In this document: positions 1 through 12,197 of the stretch, one piece after another | Layout: the number at the start of each line of letters is the position of its first letter | How positions within the stretch are numbered: the first letter of the stretch is position 1 | Origin: an uncultured Clostridia bacterium | GTDB taxonomy: Bacteria > Bacillota > Clostridia > TANB77 > CAG-508 | Assembly: GCA_947630185.1 (NCBI GenBank) | Contig: CANRGT010000006.1 | Location: forward strand, 30,405-94,404 | Length of the DNA stretch: 64,000 nucleotides | Direction of reading: 5' to 3' | Translations under genes and position numbers: made by a program | The notes under the pieces: model-generated | What the model saw: only the letters and a program-made list of their open reading frames with translations | What the model was told of the DNA's origin: nothing | The model's database searches: none

Positions 1-104
1 TTTATGGTTTTATGTCAATTTTGTGTGCTTATAAATAGCTGTATTAAGCATTTAAATTAACTTTATCAATAACTTTTAGGCTTTTTAAAATACAGCAAAT
101 TCCA

Positions 105-133
105 TTGACTTAAAACCCATTTTGTTGTATTAT
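105..133 (+). promoter_or_regulatory. sigma-A-type promoter for the clpE-like gene
   Basis: TTGACT (105-110), 17 bp spacer, TATTAT (128-133), upstream of ATG at 180. Confidence 0.6.
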
Positions 134-179
134 ATATACATATTTAAACTTAAATAAAGAATGGAGCTAAAAATAAAAT

Positions 180-2600
180 ATGTTATGTTCAATATGTAAT
201 AAAAATACTGCTGTGATATTTACAAATAAAAAAGATGAAAACGGCAATTCAAAAGTAGAAGGTTATTGCACTGAATGTGCAAAAAAATTAGGAATTAATC
301 CAATAGAATCTATGATGAAGCAAGCTAATTTATCTGAAAAAGATTTAAGTGAAATGACTAAACAAATTGAAAACATTGTAAGTAACATGGCGGAAAATAT
401 AGATATGGATGCTATTTCTGGGCAAATGGATAATATAGATCCTGAAGAAATGGAAGATATAGAAAGAAACGGTGCAATTCAATTTAGTGCTATTCCACTA
501 GGTTCTATTTTTTCTAATATGTTTGGTACACCTAATAATGATTCTTCTAATAGCGAAGCTTCTAGTAATTCAACTTCTAGTGAAAAGAAAAAGGTTAAAA
601 TTGATAAAGAAAAGAGAAAAGATAAGCGTAAGAAAACATTAGAAACTTATGGTACTAACTTAACTTTGAAAGCACAAAATAATCAATTAGATATGGTAAT
701 TGGTAGAGATAAAGAAATTCAAAGAATGATTCAAATTTTAAATCGTCGTACTAAAAATAACCCATGTTTAATTGGTGAACCTGGCGTTGGTAAAACAGCT
801 ATTGCACAAGGCTTAGCTATTAAAATTGCAAGTGGTAATGTTCCTGCAAAATTATTAAATAAAGAAGTATATTTATTAGATATGACTGCCATTGTTGCAG
901 GTACTCAATTTAGAGGTCAATTTGAAGCTCGTATGAAAGCTATTATTGATGAGTGCAAAAATTTAGGAAATATCATTTTAGTTATTGATGAAATTCACAA
1001 TATTATAGGTGCTGGCGATGCAGAACATTCTATGAATGCTGCAAATATTTTAAAGCCTTCTCTTTCTAATGGTGAGGTTCAGTTAATTGGAACTACCACT
1101 TTAAAAGAATATCGTAAGTACATTGAAAAAGATAGTGCTTTAGAGAGAAGATTTCAACCTGTTATTGTTGAAGAGCCTTCTATAACAGATTCTATCGATA
1201 TTCTAGAAGGTATTAAAAAGTATTATGAAGATTATCACAAAGTAAAAATATCTAATGATGTTATAAAGCAGGCTGTTATTATGTCTGAAAAATATATTCA
1301 TGATAGATTTTTACCTGATAAAGCTATTGATATTCTTGATGAAGCTTGCTCTCGTATAAATTTGAATAATAAAGAATTATATAAGTTAGAAGTTTTAAAA
1401 AACGAGCTTAAATCAGTTCAAGAAGAAAAAGAAGAAGCTGCTCTTGCTGATTCTACTGAGGATTATAAAAAGGCTGCCGAATTAAAAGCAAAAGAGTGTA
1501 GCTTAATTGAGCAAATAGATGCTTTAAATGAAAAAATGAAGCTAAAAAGTATAACTGTTCAAGATATAGCTGAAGTAATTGAAAGCTGGACTAAAATTCC
1601 TGTTAAGAAAATTACAGAAGCGGAAACTCAAAAGTTATTAAATTTAGAGGACAACTTACATAAAAGAGTTATTGGGCAAGATTCAGCTGTTGAGGCTGTA
1701 TCAAGAGCAATTAGGCGTAATCGTGCGGGCTTAAAAAGCACTAAAAGACCACCTTCATTTATATTTGTAGGTCCTACTGGTGTTGGTAAAACTGAGCTTG
1801 CTAAATCTCTTGCTTATGAAATGTTTGGAAATGAAAATTCTATTATTCGTATAGATATGTCTGAATATATGGAAAGTCATTCTACTTCTAAGTTAATTGG
1901 CTCACCTCCAGGATATGTTGGTTATGATGATGCAGGTCAGCTAACAGAAAAAGTAAAAAGAAATCCATATTCAATAGTTCTATTAGATGAAATTGAAAAA
2001 GCTCATCCAGATGTTTTCAATATTTTGTTACAGGTATTAGATGATGGAAGATTAACTGATAGTCAAGGTAATACTGTTAGTTTTGAAAATACTATAATTA
2101 TTATGACATCTAACGCGGGCTCTAACCAAAATACTAATTCGATTGGCTTTGGCGGTATGCGTATGAGTCAAGATAAAGTAATGGATAGCTTAAAAGAAAC
2201 TTTCCGTCCTGAATTCTTAAATAGGGTTGATGAGATTGTTATATTTGAGCAATTAAATTCTGACCAGTTATTAAAAATTGTAGATTTAATGCTAGATGAT
2301 ACTAGAAAAGCTTTAGCTGATAAAGATATTACTATGAATATATCAAATGAAGCTCAAAAATTTTTACTAGAAAAAGGAACTGATATTAAATATGGTGCAA
2401 GACCTTTAAGAAGAGCTATTCAAAGATATTTAGAAGATGAGCTTTCTGATATGATATTAAGAGGTACTCTTCAAAATGGAAATACTGTTACAATTGATTT
2501 AAATAAAACAAATTCCGTTAATGCACATGAAATCAATTTAAATAGAGTAGATACAATTAATGCAAATGAGACACGTTTAGAATTTAATGTAGAAAAATAA
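180..2600 (+). CDS. clpE: ClpE/ClpC-like AAA+ unfoldase with N-terminal CxxC zinc finger
   Basis: N-terminal CSIC...CTEC; two AAA+ modules (GEPGVGKTA, GPTGVGKTE); C-terminal ClpB D2-small-like region; no Clp_N repeats seen. Confidence 0.88.
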   Translation: MLCSICNKNTAVIFTNKKDENGNSKVEGYCTECAKKLGINPIESMMKQANLSEKDLSEMTKQIENIVSNMAENIDMDAISGQMDNIDPEEMEDIERNGAIQFSAIPLGSIFSNMFGTPNNDSSNSEASSNSTSSEKKKVKIDKEKRKDKRKKTLETYGTNLTLKAQNNQLDMVIGRDKEIQRMIQILNRRTKNNPCLIGEPGVGKTAIAQGLAIKIASGNVPAKLLNKEVYLLDMTAIVAGTQFRGQFEARMKAIIDECKNLGNIILVIDEIHNIIGAGDAEHSMNAANILKPSLSNGEVQLIGTTTLKEYRKYIEKDSALERRFQPVIVEEPSITDSIDILEGIKKYYEDYHKVKISNDVIKQAVIMSEKYIHDRFLPDKAIDILDEACSRINLNNKELYKLEVLKNELKSVQEEKEEAALADSTEDYKKAAELKAKECSLIEQIDALNEKMKLKSITVQDIAEVIESWTKIPVKKITEAETQKLLNLEDNLHKRVIGQDSAVEAVSRAIRRNRAGLKSTKRPPSFIFVGPTGVGKTELAKSLAYEMFGNENSIIRIDMSEYMESHSTSKLIGSPPGYVGYDDAGQLTEKVKRNPYSIVLLDEIEKAHPDVFNILLQVLDDGRLTDSQGNTVSFENTIIIMTSNAGSNQNTNSIGFGGMRMSQDKVMDSLKETFRPEFLNRVDEIVIFEQLNSDQLLKIVDLMLDDTRKALADKDITMNISNEAQKFLLEKGTDIKYGARPLRRAIQRYLEDELSDMILRGTLQNGNTVTIDLNKTNSVNAHEINLNRVDTINANETRLEFNVEK

Positions 2601-2612
2601 GGAGATATTTAT

Positions 2613-3215
2613 ATGGCAAAGCACATACCTAATATTTTAACGATAGCACGATTTTTCTTAATACCTTTAATAATTTATTTTATTATAACAGAGCAATACA
2701 TTCTTGCTTTAATATTTCTTATACTTTCAGGCTTAACTGATGTATTAGATGGTTTTATTGCAAGAAAATTCAATTTTATTACTAACTTTGGAAAATTAGT
2801 AGATCCATTAGCAGATAAGGCTACTCAAATTTCTGTATTATTAGCAATTTCTTTTAAAGGAATTATTCCTTTTTGGATTATTATAATCGTTGTAATAAAA
2901 GAAGCTACTATGATAGCTGGTGCATCCTTCCTTTATGGAAAAGAGCTTGTTGTTTCTAGCAGATGGTTTGGCAAGCTTGCTACTGTACTTTTCTACTTTG
3001 CTATTGCTTGCTCATTCTTTATTAAATATTGGAATAACATTGCTTTTGCACCTGGTAACTCTGTAACTCCTATGCCACAATTTGATTTATGGATATACTA
3101 TTTAGCTTTAATTACAACAATATTCTCACTTGTTATGTATTACATTACATTCTACAAGCAAGGATACTTGAAAAAAGAGAATTTAAAAATAAGAAATGAT
3201 GATAATGCTAAATAA
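2613..3215 (+). CDS. pgsA: CDP-diacylglycerol--glycerol-3-phosphate 3-phosphatidyltransferase
   Basis: CDP-alcohol phosphatidyltransferase signature (LSGLTDVLDGFIARKFN...GKLVDPLADK); multi-TM. Confidence 0.92.
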   Translation: MAKHIPNILTIARFFLIPLIIYFIITEQYILALIFLILSGLTDVLDGFIARKFNFITNFGKLVDPLADKATQISVLLAISFKGIIPFWIIIIVVIKEATMIAGASFLYGKELVVSSRWFGKLATVLFYFAIACSFFIKYWNNIAFAPGNSVTPMPQFDLWIYYLALITTIFSLVMYYITFYKQGYLKKENLKIRNDDNAK

Positions 3216-3257
3216 TTACATTTTAAAATAACTGCAATTCAAAATAAAAATAAAATA

Positions 3258-3419
3258 AATAAAGTAAAATAGTTTTTGTGTAGCAACGCGCAGCGTTCAA
3301 GCGGAACGAAGTGAAGTGCGCTTGGAGCAACCTACATATTATATGAAAAAATTGTATCTACAATTTTTTCATAAAAGGTTGCGACAGCAAGTTGCAAACA
3401 AAAACTATTTTACTTTATT
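3258..3419. repeat. Dispersed structured palindromic repeat, copy A
   Basis: Perfect 22-nt outer inverted arms (3258-3279 / 3398-3419) around a GC-rich core GCAACGCGCAGCGTTCAAGCG...GTGCGCTTGGAGCAACC...GGTTGCGACAGCAAGTTGC. Confidence 0.8.
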
Positions 3420-3431
3420 TTATATAAGTCG

Positions 3432-4034
3432 TTATTCAAAATCTTCTAGCACGCTATGAAGCTCTACATCTCCTATTGCCTCTATCCCATTTCTAACCTC
3501 TGTTAAATCTGCTTCCGTTAAGTACATTGTTTGAATATCTGTATCCTCTTTAAAGGTTTCCTCTCCATTTTCATCAGTTGTATAAATGCCAAGTACACCA
3601 TTATGTTCTTTTATTAGATAATGTTCATCACAAAATCCGTCCTGCTCCCTATAAAGTGTAACTTCATCATTTTCAAACTCTTCTATTTGCCAACCTTCAC
3701 ACTTTTCAGTTAATTCTTCTATATTGCAATTTGCAAATGTACTTGGTAAATCTCTTGTATTAGTAGTTATATGATTACAACCTTTAAAATATTCTCTTTC
3801 AACTAGCTTAGCACTTGGTGAAAGCCTTTCCTCACTCCATGATGTAGAAAGTACAACTTGTTCTTTATCAATATTTTCATAATCGTTATTTTCACTATTA
3901 TTTTGTGCTAGTTTTCTTCCATCTAAATTATTACTATCTTTTGTATTATTTATTTGATAAACATATATTCCAGCTATTATTCCTAATATTAATAATATAA
4001 TACACACTAATGCAATTATCCATTCTTTTCTCAT
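3432..4034 (-). CDS. Membrane-anchored protein with BofC C-terminal-like domain
   Basis: N-terminal TM; C-terminal YLTEADLTEVRNGIEAIGDVELHSVLEDFE resembles the BofC_C family. Confidence 0.5.
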   Translation of the reverse strand: MRKEWIIALVCIILLILGIIAGIYVYQINNTKDSNNLDGRKLAQNNSENNDYENIDKEQVVLSTSWSEERLSPSAKLVEREYFKGCNHITTNTRDLPSTFANCNIEELTEKCEGWQIEEFENDEVTLYREQDGFCDEHYLIKEHNGVLGIYTTDENGEETFKEDTDIQTMYLTEADLTEVRNGIEAIGDVELHSVLEDFE

Positions 4035-4134
4035 ACTTCTACTTCCTTCCTTTTTTTTCTATTTATATTTAGTATGAGAAATTTTGGTAAAATTTATTCA
4101 TTTTGTTTTGAAATTGTGAATTTTAAAACAATTA

Positions 4135-4201
4135 AAAAAACGATATAGCTTTTGTGAAGTGCCGCGTAGCGTTCAAGCGAAGCGCGTATGGCGCAACCAT
4201 C
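4135..4201. repeat. Partial/divergent copy B of the dispersed structured repeat
   Basis: GTGAAGTGCCGCGTAGCGTTCAAGCGAAGCGCGTATGGCGCAACC aligns to the left half of copies A and C; no right arm. Confidence 0.6.
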
Positions 4202-5254
4202 TTATACTATAATGTAGTTGTAAGCGCAAGCGCGAATTAATCTATTAGTAATTGCAAGTCCTAAGCCTTTGCTTTCAACACCCTCTATTATAACAAAGTC
4301 GAAATCTTCTTTGTCAACTTTTCTAAGTAGCATAAAAATATTCTTTGCAATTTCATTTAAGTCACTACCCATGTTCCATTTATTATCTACTATGTATTTA
4401 TCTAAATGTTCTTTTTTTCCTAATACTAATACCTTTTTGCCTTGTTGTTCTAATTCTTTTATTTCTTCATTTATTCTTGAAATCATTTTGTTTTCATCAT
4501 TACTATATATCATCATACAACTTGTAGTTGGTGCATAATGACGATATTTCATACCCGGAGACGCAACTACATCATCTTTTCCTACTTTTCCTAAAACATG
4601 ACTATCTACTTTTACATCATTTACTACTTCTTCTAATTCTTCTTTTGTAATTTTTCCAGGTCTTAATATATTAATTTCATCTCCTATAACTCTAATTACT
4701 GTTGATTCTAGACCTATATCTGTAAAGCCACCATCTAAAATATAGTCTACCTTATCTTGTAACTCTTCTATAATATCTTCAATGTTAGTTCCACTTGGCT
4801 TTCCAGATATATTAGCACTTGGTGCTGCAATAGGAACTTTTGCTTTTTCTATGAGTTCAATTGCAATTTCATTATTTGGCATACGCACTCCAACAGTATC
4901 TAAATTAGCTGTTACTACATTTGGTATAACTTCTTTTGATTTGCGATTAAAAATAATTGTTAAAGGTCCGGGCCAAAACTTATTTATTAACTTTCTTTCT
5001 ACATCTGAAATATCTTTTACTATTTCTTCTACCATTTTAATATTTGAAACATGCACTATTAGAGGGTTATCTCCTGCCCTGCCTTTTGCCTCAAATATTC
5101 TTTTTACAGCTTTTTCGTCTAAAGCATTTGCTCCTATTCCATATACAGTTTCTGTTGGAAATAATACTAAATTTCCTTTTTTTATTTCTTCTGCTGCTTC
5201 TTCTATTTCTTTAATATTTAATTTCTCTTTTTGATTTGAATATTTAGCTTTCAT
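4202..5254 (-). CDS. L-threonylcarbamoyladenylate synthase, Sua5 type (YrdC + Sua5 domains)
   Basis: YrdC motifs LVLFPTETVYGIGANA, GRAGDNPLIVH, APSANISGKPSGT; C-terminal Sua5 domain. Confidence 0.93.
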   Translation of the reverse strand: MKAKYSNQKEKLNIKEIEEAAEEIKKGNLVLFPTETVYGIGANALDEKAVKRIFEAKGRAGDNPLIVHVSNIKMVEEIVKDISDVERKLINKFWPGPLTIIFNRKSKEVIPNVVTANLDTVGVRMPNNEIAIELIEKAKVPIAAPSANISGKPSGTNIEDIIEELQDKVDYILDGGFTDIGLESTVIRVIGDEINILRPGKITKEELEEVVNDVKVDSHVLGKVGKDDVVASPGMKYRHYAPTTSCMMIYSNDENKMISRINEEIKELEQQGKKVLVLGKKEHLDKYIVDNKWNMGSDLNEIAKNIFMLLRKVDKEDFDFVIIEGVESKGLGLAITNRLIRACAYNYIIV

Positions 5255-5318
5255 ATTTATTTCTTCTTTCTAATAATATTTAGTTTTTATTTCATAATTT
5301 AAATATACTATATTAAGT

Positions 5319-5663
5319 TTATTTCTCACATTTTTCAATTTGCTCACGAATAGCCATTTCTACAAATTGATTTAAAGACATATTAAATTGTTTAGAAAAT
5401 AATACCGCTTTTTCATGAAGAACAGGCTGTATTCTAATATTAAAACTTCCCTTATATTCTTTATGTGGATTTTTATTCAACATATTACATTCCTTAATAT
5501 ATTCGTCTATTACTTCTTTAAATTCCTTTTTTAAACCTTCAATCGTATTTGACTCAAATGTAATAACATCTTCAACTCCTTCTACTTTTCCCCAAAAAGT
5601 AGAAGTTGTATCTTCATAGTAAATACTTGCAAAGAAATCTTTATATTTTATCATATTTTTCAT
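5319..5663 (-). CDS. hicB: HicB-family antitoxin
   Basis: HicB-like N-terminal fold plus C-terminal RHH-like MSLNQFVEMAIREQI; overlaps the HicA gene by 4 bp. Confidence 0.8.
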   Translation of the reverse strand: MKNMIKYKDFFASIYYEDTTSTFWGKVEGVEDVITFESNTIEGLKKEFKEVIDEYIKECNMLNKNPHKEYKGSFNIRIQPVLHEKAVLFSKQFNMSLNQFVEMAIREQIEKCEK

Positions 5664-5920
5664 TTCATTTCCTCCAATCTCTTTATTACTTCTAAAATGC
5701 TTTCAATCTGGTATGGCTTTAAAATGTTACTAGGATGTGGCTTATGTAATTTAATCTCTAATTTATTGTCACTATGAACAAAAGAAACTCTAGAGCCAGA
5801 TGTCCTTCCTTTGTTAAATTCGTAAAATCCAAGTAATCCTAATAATGTTTTAGCTTCTTGATACGAAAAATCTCTCGGATTTGATTTTAATCTATTTAAT
5901 ATTTTTTCTTTTTTACTCAT
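5660..5920 (-). CDS. hicA: HicA-family toxin (mRNA interferase)
   Basis: SRVSFVHSDNKLEIKLHKPHPSNILKPYQIESIL contains the HicA histidine/dsRBD-like motif. Confidence 0.82.
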   Translation of the reverse strand: MSKKEKILNRLKSNPRDFSYQEAKTLLGLLGFYEFNKGRTSGSRVSFVHSDNKLEIKLHKPHPSNILKPYQIESILEVIKRLEEMK

Positions 5921-6040
5921 ATATTATACTCCTTTTCTTTTTGTTTTGCAACTATTATTTAGTTGCATTTTTATTTATACATTTTAATTTTTTCTTTACA
6001 TAATTTTTTTACTTTTCTTAGCATGACCCACTTTCTCATT

Positions 6041-8720
6041 TCATTCTATAAACTCTTTAATTCTAACCCTACCTTTATAATCCAAATTAAGTATTATTTC
6101 TCCGCTTCTATCTGTTCTATAAATTCTTGTACCAATTACTTTAAGCCTTTCTAAAACGCCATCATTTGGATGTCCAAAGTGATTATTTTCTCCTACACCT
6201 ATTAAAGCAATCTTTGGCTTAACCATTTCTATAAAACTTTGAGTTGATGACGATTTGGAGCCATGATGTGCAACTTTTAAAATGTCAGCTTTTAATTCTG
6301 TCGTTCCTAAATAAAGCTCTACTAATCTATTTTCTGCAATTTCTTCAATATCGCCTGTGAAAAGAATTGTGAAGGGGTTAGTTTTTAGATTTTTTTGATA
6401 ACAAAACTTAGCTACGATTGAGTTATTATTTAAAATGTTTTGTGAAATTAAATCATCTTGAGGAAAAAGTATTTTGAAATAAGAATTTTTATCAATTTGA
6501 ATTTTATCTCCAGCTTTTACTTTTATTACATTTGTTTTTAATTTTTTTATTAGAGTAAGTAGTTTTTGAAGATTTGCACTATCTTTTCCTTGTTTAGAAA
6601 TTATAATATTTTTTACTTTTATTTTTTCTAACAAAGTAAGTAGCCCGCCCACAATGGTCTGTATCTAGGTGGGAAAAGAGCATATAATCTATTTGCATTA
6701 TATTATTATCTAACAAAAATGGCAGTAGTGTTTTTTCTCCAACATCAAAACTACCTACTTCACTTCCGCCACCGTCTATCAAAATTGTTTTCCTTGATGG
6801 TGTTTCTATTAAAGTGCTGTCTCCCTGTCCTACATCAATAAATTTAAGGCTTAAATTTGACATTGGAAATTTTATAAAATATGGTGCTAAAATTAAGAAT
6901 ATTATTAAAATAAAAATTATATTTTTAAGTTTTATGAATGTAATTATAGGCTTAATTTTTGACTTATTTAAGAGTTTATTTTTTAATTTGCCTAGTGCAA
7001 CTAATATTTGCATAACTATTCTATTTTGCAATTTGTACTCATCTAAAGTTCTAATTAAATTTTGTACTAATTGACTTATTTGATTTTTAAATTTATAGAA
7101 TATTAAAAGTAAATAATATAAAAATATTTGCCACATATTTGGTGTTGGAATTATAATTTGTGAAAATGGAAGTTTGCCTGTTATTTTCGCAATAAATGTT
7201 AAAAGCTCTAAAATCGGACTTAATATAAAAGAAATAATTACTGCTAGTGGTTTAAATATGAGTAGAAGAAATATAAATATCATGCTTCCTATTAAGCTAA
7301 CTGCTAGTATTGGTGAGGCTAATAAATTTGAAATTATGAAGGTTAATGAAATAGTATTAAAATGATATACCATAATTGGAAGAATTATTAAATTTGCCGA
7401 TATTGAAACTTCAGTAATTGGTTTTATGTATGAAAAAATTCTTGAAAATATTTTTGACTTACATTTTTTATTTTCTTCTATTACTTTATTAACAATATTT
7501 TTCTTGTTTATTCTTTCTATATTCTGGTTTTCTAGTTTTTTATTCATTAGTAGAATAATTCCGATTGTTCCACCAAACGAAAGCTGAAAACCGATATCTA
7601 ATATATAATATGGATTTATAAGTAATATGATTATACTACTGATTGCTAAGCTAGTATAAACATTTGGCTTTGTAAAAAATATATTAGAGGCTAATGTTAA
7701 AATGCACATTATGCATGCCCTTGTAACAGATGGTGTAAAACCTACAAGCATCATAAAGAAAACTAAAAATAATATAACTAAAACATTGCCCCACCTTTTA
7801 TGGACTCTTAAAAATTGAAATAGGCTAGTAATTCCAAGCAGTATATATGATACATGTGCCCCAGATATAGCCAGCATATGTGATAAATTGCTTTGTCTAA
7901 AACTATCTTGCACTTCTTCTGAAATATATGATTTATCTCCTAATATTAAACCTATACAAAGTGATGAAACTTTTTCTGGTAAAACTTTTCTTATTTTTTC
8001 TATTAAAATTTTCTTTAAATCATGGATACACTTTTGAATTAAACCTATTTTATTATTTTCTATTACTTTTACACTTTTAGCAGTTATAATTCCTGAAATT
8101 TCTTTTTCTTTTAAATACATGCTGTAATCAAATCCGCCTTCATTTCGTGCTACTTCCGGCTCTTCATATATGCCAGTAATCTCAACTTTATCACCATAAT
8201 TTAATTGGTTTATGTTATTAGTATTTTTCTTTATATATAATAGTAACTTTGTAGATATCTTATTATCTTTTGCCGTTAGTTTATTTTTTTCTTCAGTTCG
8301 CTCATTTTTTTCTTGTAGCTTGTTTTCTTGTAGACTGTTTTCTTGTAAGTTGCTCTCTTGTAGGCTGTTAGATAAAGCTTCAATGCTTAATACCTTAATT
8401 GTATATACGTCTTTATATTCCTGTTTTTCTGCATCAGTAACTATTATTGCTTCTAACTTTAATTCATCATTATCATACTGATATATTCTGTTATATTTAC
8501 TTTCTAAAAAAACTACATATAAATAAAAAATCGATATACTTATAAAAAATATTAAGCATAAAGCTATATTTTTCTTTATAAGCACTTTCTTACATGTAAA
8601 TATTAGTAACAGAAATATAAAAGAAATTAGAAACACAAAAAAGGCTATACCTTTTAAGTATAGCCCCATTATAATTCCTAAAATAGTTCCTATTGAGGCA
8701 ACACACATCTTCATTGTCAA
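6041..8720 (-). pseudogene. comEC: ComEC/Rec2 competence channel, interrupted by a single frameshift
   Basis: ORF 6594-8720 has the Competence domain and start of the metallo-beta-lactamase domain (HLDTDHCG); ORF 6041-6652 continues it (GGLLTLLEKIKVKNIIISKQG...HHGSKSS) in another frame. Confidence 0.85.
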
Positions 8721-8862
8721 ATTCCTTTCGTTTACCCCAATTTTGTCTTTTTATTTTATAATTCTAATAAATTACTTTAATTTGTTTTTTATTTAATTCT
8801 ATGATTATTTGCATTTTTTGTTTAATAAAATAATTAATATTATATTTAATATTTTTATATAA

Positions 8863-10596
8863 TTAAATTACTCTAAGACCTGCGTAAAATCTACCTTTAT
8901 ACATTGTATTCAAACTAGAAATAGTTACTGTATACGTTGTTGTAGATGCGTGTATAAACTCTCCATCACCTATATAAATTCCGCAGTGTCCTATTCCTAC
9001 CCCTGTTTCATAATCTGTTAAAAATACAATGTCTCCTGCTTTCAAATCACTTTGTTTTGTAATTTTAGTTCCTTTTCCACTATTATATTGTGAAGTTGCA
9101 CCATGTGGAAGACTTATTCCAAAATTTTTAAACACATACATTGTAAAGCCTGAGCAGTCAAATGTTTTGTTTGAGCCATCTCCACCATATACATATTTAC
9201 AACCTAAATATTTTTTTGCATAGCTTATTACTTCTGATGCATTAATTGATTTAGAACTTGTACTTTCATTTTTACTATCTTTTGAAGTTTCTTCTGTTTT
9301 AGAAGTGTTACTATTTTGAGTCTCTGTACTCTTTGTTTCTGTTTTCTGAGTAGTTGTTTCTTCTTTATTTGAAGCATTGGCACCGTTTGTAGTTGTTTTA
9401 CTTGATGCATTATCGCTATTTGTAGTTGCTTTGCTTGATGAATTATCACTATTTGTCTTGCTTGTACTAGTAGTTGTAGTTTTTGTAGCGTTTTCAGCTA
9501 AATCTTTGTTAGTTTCAGTAGCTCCTATAATTATAGTATTATCAGACTTTTCTTTTTCCTCATCATCTAAAGTTCTAGGGTTACTATTTCCTCTTGTAGA
9601 AGTAATTTTAGTATCTGACACAAATTCTTTAGAAATATAACCTGTATCATTTCCAGCTTTTACTTGATACCATGTTCCTTCTTCTTTAAGAATTGTAACT
9701 TTAGTGTTTAAGTAAAGAACTTTAACAACATTATAATTAGTTCCAGCACCTTTTCTTAAATTAACACCTTGCTCATTAACATATCCTACTTTTTCTTCAG
9801 AAGTATCATTATCTTCTGTAGCTGTAGTTCCTCCTATAGTCGTAGTTACAGTTTTTGCTTCTCCTAAAGAGCTTGTTCTTACCCAACCATTAAATGTATC
9901 AGTTTGAATATATGACCATCCTCCTGTTGTTTCAGTAATTACAATAACTTCTACACCTTTTTTTACATTTCCAATTTCACTTGAATAAATTAGTGGTAAG
10001 ATTTTTACATCTGTATTTTGTAAAAATTTCTTATATACAACTTTTACTTCTCTTGGCTCTTCTACATCAGAATTATTACTTTCTGTTTCCGAATTGTTGT
10101 CTACATTTTCACTATTTGAATTATTTGCATTTTCATCATTGTTTTGGCTATTTGTAGTTTGATTGTTTGTAGTCTCATTATTTGTAGTTTGATTATCTGT
10201 AGTTTGACTATTTGTACTTTGGTTATTTGCTTCATTGTTGTTTGTGGTTTCATTGTTTTTATTGTCGCTAGTTTCATTATTGTTTCCACCACTTAAGTTA
10301 GGACTTTCACTATTTTGACTACTATTATCTTCTACTTTTTTAGAGTAATCTTTGCTAATATAACCGGTATAACTTTTATACTTTATTTTATACCAACCAT
10401 CTACTTCTTCTAAAAGTTCACACTCTACACCTTTAGATAACATAGCTATTACTTCTGAACTTGTAGAAGCACCTTTTCTTACGTTTATGGTATCTCCTGT
10501 AACTTTAACAGTAGTAGCTTGTGAGCATGTAGCCATTATAGATACTGTTGCTACAGTCAATGCTCCTGTTAGAATTACTTTTTTCATAGTATTCAT
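8863..10596 (-). CDS. Secreted NlpC/P60 endopeptidase with three SH3b domains
   Basis: Signal peptide; SH3b motifs (INVRKGAS, VNLRKGAGTNYNVV); C-terminal NlpC/P60 (YVYGGDGSNKTFDCSGF...GHCGIYIGDGEFIHA). Confidence 0.9.
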   Translation of the reverse strand: MNTMKKVILTGALTVATVSIMATCSQATTVKVTGDTINVRKGASTSSEVIAMLSKGVECELLEEVDGWYKIKYKSYTGYISKDYSKKVEDNSSQNSESPNLSGGNNNETSDNKNNETTNNNEANNQSTNSQTTDNQTTNNETTNNQTTNSQNNDENANNSNSENVDNNSETESNNSDVEEPREVKVVYKKFLQNTDVKILPLIYSSEIGNVKKGVEVIVITETTGGWSYIQTDTFNGWVRTSSLGEAKTVTTTIGGTTATEDNDTSEEKVGYVNEQGVNLRKGAGTNYNVVKVLYLNTKVTILKEEGTWYQVKAGNDTGYISKEFVSDTKITSTRGNSNPRTLDDEEKEKSDNTIIIGATETNKDLAENATKTTTTSTSKTNSDNSSSKATTNSDNASSKTTTNGANASNKEETTTQKTETKSTETQNSNTSKTEETSKDSKNESTSSKSINASEVISYAKKYLGCKYVYGGDGSNKTFDCSGFTMYVFKNFGISLPHGATSQYNSGKGTKITKQSDLKAGDIVFLTDYETGVGIGHCGIYIGDGEFIHASTTTYTVTISSLNTMYKGRFYAGLRVI

Positions 10597-10777
10597 TAAA
10601 GATTTTCTCCTTTATATTTTAGTATATTCGTTATTTTTCCTTAAGTTGCTTACAGTATATAATTAAACTCTAAAAAAGTCAATTATTCTACAAAATATTT
10701 CACATTATATTTTATTAATTTTTATACTTAAAGAAACTTTTAATTTCTATTTCTTTACAGTTTTTTATTACATAAAA

Positions 10778-10815
10778 AATAACAAGGTATTACATTATTT
10801 GTAACCCTTGTTATT
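10778..10815 (-). terminator. Rho-independent terminator after tuf
   Basis: AATAACAAGG...CCTTGTTATT stem followed on the minus strand by a T-rich tract. Confidence 0.7.
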
Positions 10816-10837
10816 TATATATTTAGCTTAAATTTAA

Positions 10838-12040
<1,203 letters not shown>

Positions 12041-12197
12041 TTAATTTTCCTCCTTATTTTAGCTTAGTGGAATTGTTTTTTATCTTCCACTTGCTACTTT
12101 TATATTTTTTAATATTAAAATCTTGTTTTGTAACACTTGTATTCTATACTATTTTTACTATAAAAGCAAGTGTTTTTTATAAGTTTTATTTTTATTA

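Noticed and set aside
5319-5920. hicAB as a novel defence island
   Set aside because: Standard HicA-HicB pair in normal order, with no other defence genes nearby.
6041-6652. Separate metallo-beta-lactamase gene
   Set aside because: It continues ComEC after a one-base frameshift.
8640-8668. GGCTATAC...GTATAGCC hairpin at the start of comEC
   Set aside because: Lies within coding sequence of a TM segment; could be chance and has no T tract in the right position.
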